A stretch of DNA of 64,000 nt from Rhodoferax koreense (GCF_001955695.1 NZ_CP019236.1:3906001-3970000); one strand, 5' to 3'; counted from the stretch's first letter, positions 16,635 through 25,470 are shown. Notes: generated by a model from the sequence alone, not told the origin. Translations and numbers: made by a program.

Positions 16635-17918
16635 ATGACCGCCATGCACGCAACCATCTCGCCCCAAGCTCTGATCGACGTCGAAGGCATGACGCAATGG
16701 CGCCACGCCATGCACCGCCATCCCGAACTCGGCTTCGAGGAGTTCCGCACCAGCGCACTCGTGGCCCAGTGCCTGCGCGACTGGGGTTATGAGGTGACCA
16801 CCGGCCTGGCCGGCACCGGGCTCGTGGGCAGGCTGCGTTTCGGCAGCGGTGGCAAGTCGCTGGGCCTGCGCGCCGAAATGGACGCGCTACCGATCGAGGA
16901 AGCCACCGGCCTGCCCTGGGCCAGCGCCCTGCCCGGCAAGATGCACGGCTGTGGCCACGACGGCCATACGGCGATGCTGCTCGGCGCGGCCAAGGCGTTG
17001 GCGCAACAGCGTGAGCAGGGTGTGGACTGGAACGGTACCCTGCATCTGATCTTCCAGCCCGCCGAGGAGTTGGGTGGCGCCGGCGGTGCGCAGCGCATGA
17101 TCGACGAAGGCCTGTTCAGCCGTTTTCCGTGCGACGCCGTGTTCGCCATGCACAACCACCCGGATCAGCCGGCGCGGCAGATGTTTTTTCGCACCGGGGC
17201 CTTTCTGGCCTCGTCCGACAAGGTCCACATCGTCTACCGCGGCAAGGGCGGCCATGGCGCCATCCCGCACCAGGCCATCGACCCCTCGCTACCGGCGGCA
17301 GCCACCGTGCTGGCGCTGCAAAGCATCGTGGCACGCAACGTCGACCCGCTGCAGTCGGCCGTGGTCACCGTGGGCCGGTTGCAAGCGGGCCAAACCTACA
17401 ACGTGATTCCCGAAGCCGCGGAACTGGAGCTCAGCGTGCGCGCGCTGACACCCGAGGTGCGCGAGTTGCTGGCTCGGCGCATCCCCGAGGTGGCACATGG
17501 CCAGGCCGCGAGCTTCGGCGTCGAGTGCGAGGTGGCCTACGAACGAGGCTATCCGGTGTTGGTCAACACCGAGGCCGAGACCCGTCTGGCCAGCCGCGTG
17601 GCGCGCCAGTTGTTCGGCGAGGACCAGGTGATGGAAGACGCCACACCGCTGTGCGCCAGCGAAGACTTCGCCTACATGCTGCAGCAGCGCCCCGGCTGCT
17701 ACCTGATGATCGGCAACGGCCACAACGGCCACGCCGGCGGCCAGCCCAGCGGCCCGTGCAGCGTGCACAACCCGCATTTCGATTTCAACGACGGCTGCCT
17801 GGGCACCGGTGCCGCGTTCTGGGTCGGACTGGCCGAGGCCTTCTTCTCGGACGACTTCCGTTCCACGCCGATCTCTTACGTCTCTCCCACCCCCCACCTT
17901 CGCAAGGAATCGCCATGA
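16635..17918 (+). CDS. M20 family metallo-amidohydrolase (hippurate hydrolase-like)
   Basis: This 427-residue zinc or manganese-dependent amidohydrolase probably removes an acyl or amino-acyl group from an N-acylated amino acid. Metal ligands are visible: Cys106 and His108 in MHGCGHDGH, Glu144/145 in QPAEELGG, and a His in MHNHPD; the last ligand region is ASEDFAYML near the C-terminus. The Cys in place of a first Asp/His ligand is typical of the HipO/IAA-amino acid hydrolase branch. Either ATG 16635 or ATG 16644 could be the start. Its stop overlaps the ATG of the Bug receptor gene by four bases, so uptake and hydrolysis of one compound are likely linked. Confidence 0.9.
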   Translation: MTAMHATISPQALIDVEGMTQWRHAMHRHPELGFEEFRTSALVAQCLRDWGYEVTTGLAGTGLVGRLRFGSGGKSLGLRAEMDALPIEEATGLPWASALPGKMHGCGHDGHTAMLLGAAKALAQQREQGVDWNGTLHLIFQPAEELGGAGGAQRMIDEGLFSRFPCDAVFAMHNHPDQPARQMFFRTGAFLASSDKVHIVYRGKGGHGAIPHQAIDPSLPAAATVLALQSIVARNVDPLQSAVVTVGRLQAGQTYNVIPEAAELELSVRALTPEVRELLARRIPEVAHGQAASFGVECEVAYERGYPVLVNTEAETRLASRVARQLFGEDQVMEDATPLCASEDFAYMLQQRPGCYLMIGNGHNGHAGGQPSGPCSVHNPHFDFNDGCLGTGAAFWVGLAEAFFSDDFRSTPISYVSPTPHLRKESP

Positions 17919-18904
17919 AGCTGACCCGCCGGCAAAGCGCCGCCCTGATCCCCCTGTGCCTGGCGCTGGCCGCCGGACCGGGCTTCGCCGCCGAGCCCTA
18001 CCCCGCGCGGCCCGTCACGGTGATGGTGCCCTACCCCGCTGGCGGGCTGTCGGATTCGATCGCGCGGGCGCTGAGCACACCGCTGGGCAAGGCCCTGGGC
18101 CAACCGGTGATCGTGGAAAACCTTGGCGGCGCGAGTGGCGCCCTGGCCGCGCAGAAACTGCTGAACGCACCCGCCGACGGCTACATGGTCTTTCTCGGTT
18201 CGCCTGGCGAATTGATCCTGCCGCCGCTGGCCAACGCCGCGATCAAGTACCGCACCGAGGACTTCCGCATGCTCACGCAGCTCACCATCAATCCCCTGGT
18301 GCTGGTGGCACGCAAGGACCTGCCGGCCAACAACGTCGACGAGCTGGTGGCACTCGGCAGGAAGCCGGGCGCGAAACCGTTCGCCTATGGCAGCGTCGGC
18401 TTCGGCTCCATGTACCACCTGATCGCGGAGGACATGGCGGCGCAGACCGGCATGGCCGTGACCCACGTGCCGTACAAGGGCATGGCCCCGCTGATACAGG
18501 ACATGGGCGGCGACAACATCGATTTCGCCGTGCTGCCCTATGCCACCAGCTTCCGGGGCATGGCCGACACCGGCCGCATGAAGCTGCTGGGCTGGGTGGG
18601 CGACCAGCGCAGCGCACTCGACAAGCGCATCCCCGCCTTCGGCGAGGGCCAGTCGCTGAAACATTTCAACTACCAGACCTGGGCCGGCATCATGGTCAGG
18701 AAGGGCACGCCCGAGGACGTGGTGCAGCGCCTGCACAAGGCGCTGGCCGAAACCATCCTCAACGCCGAATACCGCAAGGCGCTGGAGGCCACGGGTTCGG
18801 AGATCGCCCCGCTCAACGCCCTGGCCGACGCCAGCCGGTTGATGGACCAGGAAGCGGCGCGCTTCCGCGCCATCGCCCGCGCCATCAAGCTGGAACCGCA
18901 ATAG
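17915..18904 (+). CDS. Bug-family (tripartite tricarboxylate transporter-type) solute-binding protein
   Basis: This 329-residue periplasmic receptor is of the Bug/TctC family that is expanded in Burkholderiales. Residues 1-25 are a signal peptide ending FAA. YPARPVTVMVPYPAGGLSDS is the family's first ligand loop, and GGASGALAAQ and VPYKGMAPL are further family blocks. No TctA/TctB membrane subunits are near, which is common: most Bug receptors are orphans that either use a distant permease or act as sensors. AAGGAA precedes the ATG, which overlaps the amidohydrolase stop as ATGA. The ligand is probably the amidohydrolase substrate, by context only. Confidence 0.92.
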   Translation: MKLTRRQSAALIPLCLALAAGPGFAAEPYPARPVTVMVPYPAGGLSDSIARALSTPLGKALGQPVIVENLGGASGALAAQKLLNAPADGYMVFLGSPGELILPPLANAAIKYRTEDFRMLTQLTINPLVLVARKDLPANNVDELVALGRKPGAKPFAYGSVGFGSMYHLIAEDMAAQTGMAVTHVPYKGMAPLIQDMGGDNIDFAVLPYATSFRGMADTGRMKLLGWVGDQRSALDKRIPAFGEGQSLKHFNYQTWAGIMVRKGTPEDVVQRLHKALAETILNAEYRKALEATGSEIAPLNALADASRLMDQEAARFRAIARAIKLEPQ

Positions 18905-18931
18905 ACGTCGAGCCTCGGCGCGCGCAGCGGC

Positions 18932-19387
18932 TCAGTCCGAGTTCGCGCGGGGCCGCGGCACGGCACGCCCGCCGATGGGGCTGGACATGACGATCGCGGT
19001 GCGCGTCTCCCCAAGGTGGTTGATGCTGGCCACGAAGGCTTCGAGCGCGCCGATGTCCGGGGTGACGACCTTCATCATGAACGAGTCCTGCCCGGTGACG
19101 TGGTGGCATTCGAGCACCTCCGGCCGCCCTTGCAGCAACGCCAGCAGCCGCTGCTTGTCGGGCTGGGCGGTGGTGATGCCGATCATCGCCATGATGCCGT
19201 AGCCCACGCGTGCCGGCGGCACGACGGCGCGGTAGCCGCTGATCACGCCCGACTCCTCCAGCCGCTTCAGCCGCTCGGACACGGCCGGCACCGACAAGGC
19301 CACGCGGCCGGCGAGTTCGGTCAGCGATATGCGTGCGTCGTCCTGCAGCACCTGCAGGATCTTCCAGGATCTGTCGTCGATTTCCAT
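18932..19387 (-). CDS. Lrp/AsnC-family transcriptional regulator
   Basis: This 151-residue regulator has an N-terminal winged helix (residues 1-60; MEIDDRSWKILQVLQDDARI then LTELAGRVALSVPAVSERLKRLEE) and a C-terminal ligand-binding RAM domain (about 65-145) that senses amino acids. It is divergent from the LysE-family exporter, separated by 125 bases. That pairing is standard for amino-acid efflux under control of a sensor of the same amino acid. The start at 19387 fits the family, but no good ribosome binding site precedes it; an ATG at 19456 would add 23 unconserved residues. The effector is unknown. Confidence 0.9.
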   Translation of the reverse strand: MEIDDRSWKILQVLQDDARISLTELAGRVALSVPAVSERLKRLEESGVISGYRAVVPPARVGYGIMAMIGITTAQPDKQRLLALLQGRPEVLECHHVTGQDSFMMKVVTPDIGALEAFVASINHLGETRTAIVMSSPIGGRAVPRPRANSD

Positions 19388-19512
19388 TTTGAGGTGCGGT
19401 GCCCGAATTTCCGAATAAGCGAAGGCGATTGTGTCGCCAAACCGCGGATTCGCCATTCCACGCGGCGTGGGCGCGAGCGAAGATCACCTGCATCTCATCC
19501 TGGCGTTTTTTC

Positions 19513-20133
19513 ATGGACACGATCCTGTTTTTCAAGGCCGCGCTGATCGGCCTGTCGGTGGCCGCGCCGGTCGGCCCGATCGGCCTGCTGTGCATCCAGC
19601 GCACCCTCGCCCAGGGCCGGCGCGTCGGCTTCGTCAGCGGCCTGGGTGCGGCCGCCGCCGATGCCTGCTACGGGGCGGTGGGTGCGTTCGGCGTGTCGGC
19701 GCTCACGGCGTGGTTCGTCGCACTGCGCTCGCCGCTGGCGCTGGCCGGCGGGCTGTTCCTCGGCTGGATGGGTTGGCGGATGCTGCGCTCGCGCGGGGGC
19801 GGCGGCGAGGCCGCGGTCGCCAGGCCGGCGCGCTCGGGCTGGGCGGCGTTTGCCTCGGTGCTGGCACTCACGCTGGCCAATCCGATGACCATCGTGTCGT
19901 TCACCGCGATCTTCGCCTCGCTCGGCGCTCGCGGTGCGGGCGCGGCATCGCCAGGGCTGATGGTGGCCGGCGTCTTCGTCGGTTCGGCCGCCTGGTGGCT
20001 GGGCCTGAGCATGGGTGTCGCGGCGGTGCGCACCAGGATCGACGCGCGCGGCATGCGGCGCGTCGACCAGTTCGCGGGCGTGGTGCTGCTGGCCTTCGCG
20101 CTGTACCAGCTCAGGCGCTGGTGGGCGGGTTGA
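19513..20133 (+). CDS. LysE-family amino-acid exporter
   Basis: This 206-residue inner-membrane protein has about six hydrophobic segments and the family's N-terminal motif, here AAPVGPIGLLCIQRTLAQGR (19-38). Members export lysine, arginine, threonine, homoserine or similar amino acids. It is divergent from an Lrp/AsnC regulator, its likely controller. Its TGA stop ends exactly where the rlmB stop, on the other strand, begins, so the two genes meet tail to tail with no spacer and no terminator. The substrate cannot be assigned. Confidence 0.9.
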   Translation: MDTILFFKAALIGLSVAAPVGPIGLLCIQRTLAQGRRVGFVSGLGAAAADACYGAVGAFGVSALTAWFVALRSPLALAGGLFLGWMGWRMLRSRGGGGEAAVARPARSGWAAFASVLALTLANPMTIVSFTAIFASLGARGAGAASPGLMVAGVFVGSAAWWLGLSMGVAAVRTRIDARGMRRVDQFAGVVLLAFALYQLRRWWAG

Positions 20134-20868
20134 TCAGAGCCGCTGGCGCAGCGCCTCGTACAGGCACACGCCGCTGGCCACCGAGACGTTCAGGCTCTCC
20201 ACCGCGCCGTGCATCGGGATGCCGACGAGTTCGTCGCAGGTCTTGCGCGTGAGCTGGCGCATGCCGTCGCCCTCGGCGCCGAGCACCAGGGCCACAGGAC
20301 CCTTGAGGTCGACCTGGTAGAGCGTCTTGGGCGCGTTGTCGCTGGTGCCGATGCACCAGATGTTGCGTTCCTTCAATTCGCCGAGCGTGCGTGCCAGGTT
20401 CGTCACCATGAAATAAGGCATGGTTTCGGCGGCGCCGCTGGCCACCTTGGCGACCGTGGCGTTGATGCCGGCGGCATGGTCCTTGGGCGCGATCACCGCA
20501 TGCGCACCGGCGCCATCGGCCACGCGCAGGCAGGCGCCGAGGTTGTGCGGATCGGTCACGCCGTCGAGCACCAGCAGCAGCGGCGGGCCTTCGATGGCGT
20601 CGAGCAGGTCGTCGAGCGAATGCACCTGGGGAATCGGCTCGACGCGCGCCACCACACCCTGGTGGCCGTGGCTGCCGCAGAGCTTGGCCAGGCGCAGGCT
20701 GTCGCCCTCGATGAGCCGCGCCCCGGCCTCGTTGGCCTTTTCCAGGAACTGCCGCATGCGCGCGTCGCGCCGTGTGGGCTCGTAGTAGATCTCGATGATG
20801 GACTGGGGCGCGGTCTTCAGGCGCACGCCGACGGCGTGGAAGCCGAAGAGGACTTTGGGGGAGGACAT
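20134..20868 (-). CDS. rlmB: 23S rRNA 2'-O-methyltransferase RlmB (G2251)
   Basis: This 244-residue SpoU/TrmH-family enzyme methylates the 2'-O of G2251 in the 23S rRNA P-loop. An N-terminal substrate-binding domain (about 1-75, starting [13 protein letters not shown]) precedes the knotted SAM domain, whose three motifs are clear: [16 protein letters not shown] (about 98-113), VLGAEGDGM and [15 protein letters not shown] at the C-terminus. The start at 20868 fits RlmB length (about 245); the frame stays open further upstream but without family similarity. It is monocistronic. Confidence 0.94.
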   Translation of the reverse strand: MSSPKVLFGFHAVGVRLKTAPQSIIEIYYEPTRRDARMRQFLEKANEAGARLIEGDSLRLAKLCGSHGHQGVVARVEPIPQVHSLDDLLDAIEGPPLLLVLDGVTDPHNLGACLRVADGAGAHAVIAPKDHAAGINATVAKVASGAAETMPYFMVTNLARTLGELKERNIWCIGTSDNAPKTLYQVDLKGPVALVLGAEGDGMRQLTRKTCDELVGIPMHGAVESLNVSVASGVCLYEALRQRL

Positions 20869-21014
20869 GGGAGGATTATCGGTTGCATCCAGGCCGGGCG
20901 GCGCGCCTGCCGACGCAGACCGCGGCGCTTCCTCCGACGTCGATTTGGGCCCGTCTCCGAAATCCCGGGCGCAGGCGCGCGACGACGATGGTTGCATTGA
21001 ACGAGGAATCCGCC

Positions 21015-21221
21015 ATGACCAATCCCTGGACCAAGAAGAATCCGATGATGAGCCTGTGGCTCAGCGCCGCCAATCGCGCGGCCGGCGCCTCGCGTGGCCA
21101 GGTGGCGGCGCAGATGAAAAAGTCCGCGGCCAAGGCCAACCGACAGGCGGTCAGCGAAATCACCAACGCCTGGCTGTCGATGTTCTCCCCGCCTGCCACG
21201 GGCCGGAAAAAACGTCGGTGA
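21015..21221 (+). CDS. Small conserved-looking hypothetical protein (68 aa)
   Basis: I do not recognise a named family. The 68-residue protein begins [20 protein letters not shown], has an Ala/Gln/Lys-rich helical middle and ends in a basic tail (GRKKRR). AGGAA lies about seven bases before the ATG. The stop TGA overlaps a GTG that could start the following metallopeptidase gene, so the two may be co-translated. The Met/Trp-rich N-terminus and basic end suggest nucleic-acid or membrane-surface contact, but that is a guess. An earlier in-frame ATG at 20988 would add nine residues. Confidence 0.65.
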   Translation: MTNPWTKKNPMMSLWLSAANRAAGASRGQVAAQMKKSAAKANRQAVSEITNAWLSMFSPPATGRKKRR

Positions 21222-21253
21222 ACCCCGGCCCCGCGCCCACCCCGCCACGTCCC

Positions 21254-22435
21254 ATGCCCCGCAGTAAACCGCCGGCCGTCAGCCGCGCCTACCGCTGCCA
21301 GTGCGGCCGGCCGATTTTTCTGCGTAACACGCAATGTGTGAACTGCGGCAGCCAGCTCGGCTACGACATCGAGCGGTTGACGATGGTGGCACTCAGGCCG
21401 GGTGCGGCGCCGGAATTGTGGCACCGCGTGGCCGATGCCACGGCCGCATCGTCCGGCGGCGACGACAACTACTGGTGCTGCATCAACCGCCAGAGCGCCT
21501 CGGCCTGCAACTGGCTGATCAAGGCGAATCCACAGCTGGCCTCGCCCGTGCAACCGCAGCGCATGATCTGCCTTTCGTGCAGCCTGACGCGTGGCATGTT
21601 CGATATCACCAAGGCCCGGAACCAGCATTACTGGCGACAGCTGGAGGGCGCTAAACGCCGCCTGTTGAGCCAGTTGCTGGCGCTGAGGCTGCCGGTGCAG
21701 CCGAAGAGCGAAAGCGACGATGGCGTTGTTTTCGACATGCTCGAAGTAACGGCGGACGGCAAACCGGTGATGACGGGCCACCACAACGGTGTGATCACGC
21801 TCAACGTGGCCGAGGCCGACGATGTGCACCGCGAGACCATCCGCGCCTCGATGCACGAGCCGTACCGCACCCTGCTCGGGCATTTCCGGCATGAAATCGG
21901 CCACTACTACTGGGACCGCCTGGTGCGCGACGAGCCGGCCCGCCTGGCCGACTTTCGCGCCCTGTTCGGCGACGAGCGCCAGGACTACGCCAAGGCGCTG
22001 GAGCGGCACTACCGCCAGGGCCCGCCGGTGGACTGGCCGGTGCACTACCTCACCAGCTATGCGTCCACGCACCCGTGGGAGGACTGGGCCGAGACCTGGG
22101 CGCATTACCTGCACATCACCGACACGATCGACACCGCGGCGAGCTTCGGCATCGACGCGAACCAGGCCGACACCGAATCGGAACCGTTCGATGCGCGGTT
22201 CCTGTGGCGCCCGGACCTGTCGACCGCGGGCGACTTCCTGAACCTGCTCAACGACTGGGTGCGCCTGACGCAGGTCATGAACGAGCTCACGCGCAGCATG
22301 GGCCAGACGGACTGTTACCCGTTCGTGCTGCCCTACCGCGTGGTCGGCAAGCTGCAGTTCATCCACGAAATCGTGCTGAGCCAGCGGCTGCGGCATGAGG
22401 CTCCCGATGCTGCCTTGGATGCCTTGCCCGCGTGA
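21254..22435 (+). CDS. Putative zinc metallopeptidase with N-terminal zinc ribbon
   Basis: This 393-residue protein belongs to the family described as 'putative zinc-binding metallopeptidase' with a zinc-ribbon start. Cys15, Cys17, Cys28 and Cys31 form the ribbon (YRCQCGRP and TQCVNCGS). A second Cys cluster (WCC at 75-76, Cys85, and MICLSCS around 106-109) follows. RHEIGHYYWD holds the HExxH zinc site at 213-217, with a possible third ligand in the later HPWEDWAETWAHYLH region. It has no signal peptide. A GTG at 21218 that overlaps the preceding stop would give twelve more residues; ATG 21254 is used here. Substrate and role are unknown for the family. Confidence 0.85.
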   Translation: MPRSKPPAVSRAYRCQCGRPIFLRNTQCVNCGSQLGYDIERLTMVALRPGAAPELWHRVADATAASSGGDDNYWCCINRQSASACNWLIKANPQLASPVQPQRMICLSCSLTRGMFDITKARNQHYWRQLEGAKRRLLSQLLALRLPVQPKSESDDGVVFDMLEVTADGKPVMTGHHNGVITLNVAEADDVHRETIRASMHEPYRTLLGHFRHEIGHYYWDRLVRDEPARLADFRALFGDERQDYAKALERHYRQGPPVDWPVHYLTSYASTHPWEDWAETWAHYLHITDTIDTAASFGIDANQADTESEPFDARFLWRPDLSTAGDFLNLLNDWVRLTQVMNELTRSMGQTDCYPFVLPYRVVGKLQFIHEIVLSQRLRHEAPDAALDALPA

Positions 22436-22460
22436 CATGGCCGCCTCGCACGGCGGGCGG

Positions 22461-23165
22461 CTAGACCTCGGCGGCCGCCACCCTTCCGGCTTCGATGGTG
22501 ATGCGCCGGTCGCAGCGCGCGGCGATCGCCCGGTCGTGCGTGACCAGCACCAGGGTCGTGCCCCGTTCGCGGTTCAGGTCGAACATCAGTTCCATCACCG
22601 TCTCGCCGGTGGCGAAGTCGAGGCTGCCGGTGGGCTCGTCGGCCAGCAGCACGGCCGGCTGCACGACGAAGGCACGGGCCAGCGCCACGCGCTGCTGCTC
22701 GCCGCCGGACAAGACCTTCGGGTAATGGCCGAGACGCTCGCCCAGACCGACACGTGCCAGCATTTCGGTGGCCGCCTTGCGCGAATCCTTGCGGCCGCCG
22801 AGCTCCAGCGGCAGCATCACGTTTTCCAGCGCGGTGAGGTTGCCCATGAGCTGAAAGCTCTGGAACACGAAACCGACCTTGTGCGCCCGCAGCGCCGCGC
22901 GCTGGTCTTCGTTCATTCCGAACAGGTCCTGCCCGGCCAGGCGCACCGTACCCTTGGTGGGCGTGTCCAGGCCGGCGATGATGGACAGCAGCGTGCTCTT
23001 GCCCGAGCCCGAAGCGCCGACGATGGCCGCAGTCTCCCTCGGCGCCAGGGAGAAATCGATATCGCGCAGAATGTCGAGGGTCCCGGTGGAGTCCGTCACC
23101 GACTTGAAGACGTGTTCGACGGAAATGATGGCGGTGTCGCTGGGAATACCCGTTGGTATGGACAT
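22461..23165 (-). CDS. ybbA: ABC transporter ATP-binding protein, YbbA/LolD-like
   Basis: This 234-residue ATPase has Walker A GASGSGKST (50-58), signature LSGGEQQRVALARA and Walker B LLADEPTGSLD. The sequence places it in the MacB/LolD-like group, closest to YbbA. In many bacteria ybbA lies divergent from tesA, as here, and is followed by the large permease gene ybbP. Here the permease is missing: the gene ends against the convergent metallopeptidase gene. The ATPase must pair with a permease elsewhere or be a remnant. Its ATG and the tesA start are separated by only eight bases. Confidence 0.88.
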   Translation of the reverse strand: MSIPTGIPSDTAIISVEHVFKSVTDSTGTLDILRDIDFSLAPRETAAIVGASGSGKSTLLSIIAGLDTPTKGTVRLAGQDLFGMNEDQRAALRAHKVGFVFQSFQLMGNLTALENVMLPLELGGRKDSRKAATEMLARVGLGERLGHYPKVLSGGEQQRVALARAFVVQPAVLLADEPTGSLDFATGETVMELMFDLNRERGTTLVLVTHDRAIAARCDRRITIEAGRVAAAEV

Positions 23166-23173
23166 GAAAGGCT

Positions 23174-23824
23174 TTGAGTTTGTTACGTCGACACTTTATC
23201 CCGGCCGCCATCGCGGCTGCTTTTCTAGGGCCATCCTTTGCGCAAACTTCACCCGGCAAGCCCGGCCCGCAACGCACCATCCTGGTGGTGGGTGACAGCC
23301 TCAGCGCCGAATACGGGCTGAAGCGCGGCAGCGGCTGGGTGGCGCTACTGGAACAAAGGCTCGCCAAGGAGAACATCGCCGCTACGGTGCGCAACGCCAG
23401 CATCAGCGGCGATACGACGTCAGGCGGGCGCTCGCGGCTGCCGGCCCTGCTCAAGACGGTGAATCCGACCGTGGTGGTGATCGAACTCGGCGGCAACGAC
23501 GCCCTGCGCGGCCTACCGCTGGCGGGCACGCAGGACAACCTTGCCGCCATGACGAAGGCAGCCCAGGCGGCCGGCGCCAAGGTACTGCTGGTGGGCATGC
23601 AGATCCCGCCGAACTACGGCGCGGACTATGCGAAGCGCTTCAGCGCGGCTTTCGACGCCGTGGCGCGCGCGAACAAGGCGGCGCTGGTGCCGTTTTTCCT
23701 GAAGGGTGTAGGGGATGGGGCGGACCCGACGGCGATGTTCCAGGCGGACCGCATCCATCCGAAGGAGGAGGCGCATCCGGTCATGCTGGACAACGTCTGG
23801 CCGCAGTTGAAGAAACTGCTTTGA
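23174..23824 (+). CDS. tesA: Acyl-CoA thioesterase I / lysophospholipase (TesA), TTG start
   Basis: This 216-residue SGNH-fold esterase of the periplasm acts on acyl-CoA, lysophospholipid and aryl esters. A signal peptide (about 1-23, ending SFA) precedes VVGDSLSAEYGL, with the nucleophile Ser42. ELGGNDALRG is block III, and the Asp/His pair is in ADRIHPKEEAHP. No ATG fits the frame at the N-terminus: the start is TTG 23174 or TTG 23180, with GAAAGG at 23165-23170 as the ribosome site; spacing favours 23180. It is head to head with ybbA, the conserved arrangement, but with almost no space for separate promoters. Confidence 0.9.
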   Translation: MSLLRRHFIPAAIAAAFLGPSFAQTSPGKPGPQRTILVVGDSLSAEYGLKRGSGWVALLEQRLAKENIAATVRNASISGDTTSGGRSRLPALLKTVNPTVVVIELGGNDALRGLPLAGTQDNLAAMTKAAQAAGAKVLLVGMQIPPNYGADYAKRFSAAFDAVARANKAALVPFFLKGVGDGADPTAMFQADRIHPKEEAHPVMLDNVWPQLKKLL

Positions 23825-23869
23825 TGCACAGGATGGGCCAGCGCACGCGCCGGCCCCCAGGTTAAGCGA

Positions 23870-24049
23870 CTAGGGCTGCGTCGGCGGCAGACCGGATTCC
23901 TGGGCCTCGGTCGCGCCATCCTCCGCCTGGTCTTCGCTGCCGGGCTCGCCGGTCTTGCGCTCGGCCTTGGCCTTGAGCTTCTCTTCCTTTTTCTTCTTCT
24001 TGGCCAACTCTTTCTGGCGCTTCTCGTATCCGTAATTAGGTGTAGCCAA
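23870..24049 (-). CDS. Small Lys-rich conserved hypothetical protein (59 aa), TTG start
   Basis: A 59-codon frame reads leftward from TTG 24049 to TAG. The protein begins (M)ATPNYGYEKRQKELAKKKKK, then a Lys/Glu helix, then an acidic Gln/Glu/Gly tail ending LPPTQP. I recall near-identical N-termini in small hypothetical proteins across Burkholderiales; that is memory, not a search. On its strand AAAGAGA lies about seven bases before the TTG. The strongly charged helix suggests RNA or ribosome contact. It is convergent with tesA, 45 bases away. The function is unknown. About 180 bases on its other side (24050-24228) show nothing. Confidence 0.72.
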   Translation of the reverse strand: MATPNYGYEKRQKELAKKKKKEEKLKAKAERKTGEPGSEDQAEDGATEAQESGLPPTQP

Positions 24050-24228
24050 AGTGGTTCTCTTTCAAATAAGTGCGTGTCACTTTAACAGCTTGAGGCGGCC
24101 TGCCCTCACCCTGCCCGTCGATAGGGCGGCGCTGCGCGAACAGCGGCCATCACCGGGCGTACCACCAGCGTAACCCATCGGGGCGCCCATGCCAACAGGG
24201 TCGCCGACAGGAGGAACGGGCGAGCGGT

Positions 24229-25452
24229 TCAGCCGGCCAGCCGCATCAACGCCTGGGCCAGGTCGGCCTGCAGGTCGGCGGCCGACTCCAGCCCCACCGA
24301 GAACCGCACCAGCGTGCCGCGTTTCAGATGCGCAGGCCAGCGCGGCCGCATCTGGGCCAGTTCATACGGCACCACCAGGCTCATCGGCCCGCCCCAGCTG
24401 TAGCCGATCTTGAACAGCGCCAGCGCGTCGCAGAAGGCATCGACCTGGGCCTGGGTGTAGCGCTCATCGATGATGACGCTGAACAGCCCGGCAGCACCGC
24501 CCTCCTGCGCCGACCCCTCGGGCGGTGCGCACAGGGCTTTCCAGTGCGCATGCCCCGGCGAATCGGCCAGTGCCGGGTGCAGTACCTGGACGAACTCGGC
24601 GCGGCCCGTGGCCCATTTGGCCAGCGCCCGCGCCGTGGCATCGTGGGCACGGTAACGCAGCGCGATGCTCGGCAGGGAACGCAGCACGGTCTCGGTGTCG
24701 TTGCCGCTCACGCCCAGGCCAAGCCGCATGTGGCCGAGCTTCAGGCGCAGGTGCAGGCCGGGGTCGCGCGTGACGATGCTGCCCATCAGCACGTCGCCGC
24801 CGCCGCTCGGGTACTTGGTGAGGGCGTGCACCGAGATGTCGACGCCGAGGATTTCACCGCTGCCAGGCCGCAGGTCGAAGGCGTTGAAGGCCAGGCCCGC
24901 GCCCCAGGTGTTGTCGAGCGCGCTGGTCACACCGCGCGCGCGGCAGATGCGCTGCAGCGCCGGCAGGTCGGGGAATTCGAGGGTCACCGAGCCCGCGGCC
25001 TCGAGCCAGACCAGGCGCGTGCGGTCGGTGATCTTGGCGGCCAGGTCGTCCGGGTCCATGGCGTCGTAAAGGCGCGTGGTGATGCCCCAGTTGTGCAATT
25101 CGGCGTCGCACAGGCTCTTGTTCGGGCCGTAGGCGTTGTCGGGCAACAGGACCTCGTCGCCGGTCTTCAGGAGCGACAGCGCCACGGTGGCGATGGCCGC
25201 CAGGCCGCTGGGGGCCAGCAGGCACTGCCCGCCGCCTTCGAGCGCACACAGCCGCTCCTCGAGGATGAACGTCGTGGGCGTGCCGTGCAGGCCATAGGTG
25301 TAGCCCGACTTGTCCTTCCACTCGCGGTGGCGCATGGCGGCCACGTTGGGAAAGATCACGGTGGAGGCCTTGAACACGCCGGGCTGGGGCGCGGCGAAAT
25401 CGGCCGGCGGCGTGTACGGATGGTGGATCAGGCTGGTGGAGACGTTGGTCAT
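24229..25452 (-). CDS. metC: Cystathionine beta-lyase-like PLP enzyme (MetC)
   Basis: This 407-residue enzyme of the Cys/Met metabolism PLP family has the cofactor Lys213 in ISVHALTKYPSGGGDVLMG and the Tyr-rich phosphate loop YTYGLHGTPT (51-60). Members of this subfamily (annotated MetC) split cystathionine to homocysteine, pyruvate and ammonia in methionine synthesis. Related lyases or transsulphuration enzymes cannot be excluded from sequence alone. The start at 25452 (MTNVSTSLIHH) is preferred; an ATG at 25482 would lie inside the upstream hairpin. A weak terminator separates it from the phosphoribosyltransferase gene. Confidence 0.88.
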   Translation of the reverse strand: MTNVSTSLIHHPYTPPADFAAPQPGVFKASTVIFPNVAAMRHREWKDKSGYTYGLHGTPTTFILEERLCALEGGGQCLLAPSGLAAIATVALSLLKTGDEVLLPDNAYGPNKSLCDAELHNWGITTRLYDAMDPDDLAAKITDRTRLVWLEAAGSVTLEFPDLPALQRICRARGVTSALDNTWGAGLAFNAFDLRPGSGEILGVDISVHALTKYPSGGGDVLMGSIVTRDPGLHLRLKLGHMRLGLGVSGNDTETVLRSLPSIALRYRAHDATARALAKWATGRAEFVQVLHPALADSPGHAHWKALCAPPEGSAQEGGAAGLFSVIIDERYTQAQVDAFCDALALFKIGYSWGGPMSLVVPYELAQMRPRWPAHLKRGTLVRFSVGLESAADLQADLAQALMRLAG

Positions 25453-25470
25453 GGGCGGACTGCAAATGAA

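Noticed and set aside
23836..23858. Intrinsic terminator after tesA (GGGCC...GGCCC)
   Set aside because: The stem is only five pairs with a long loop and no T run follows.
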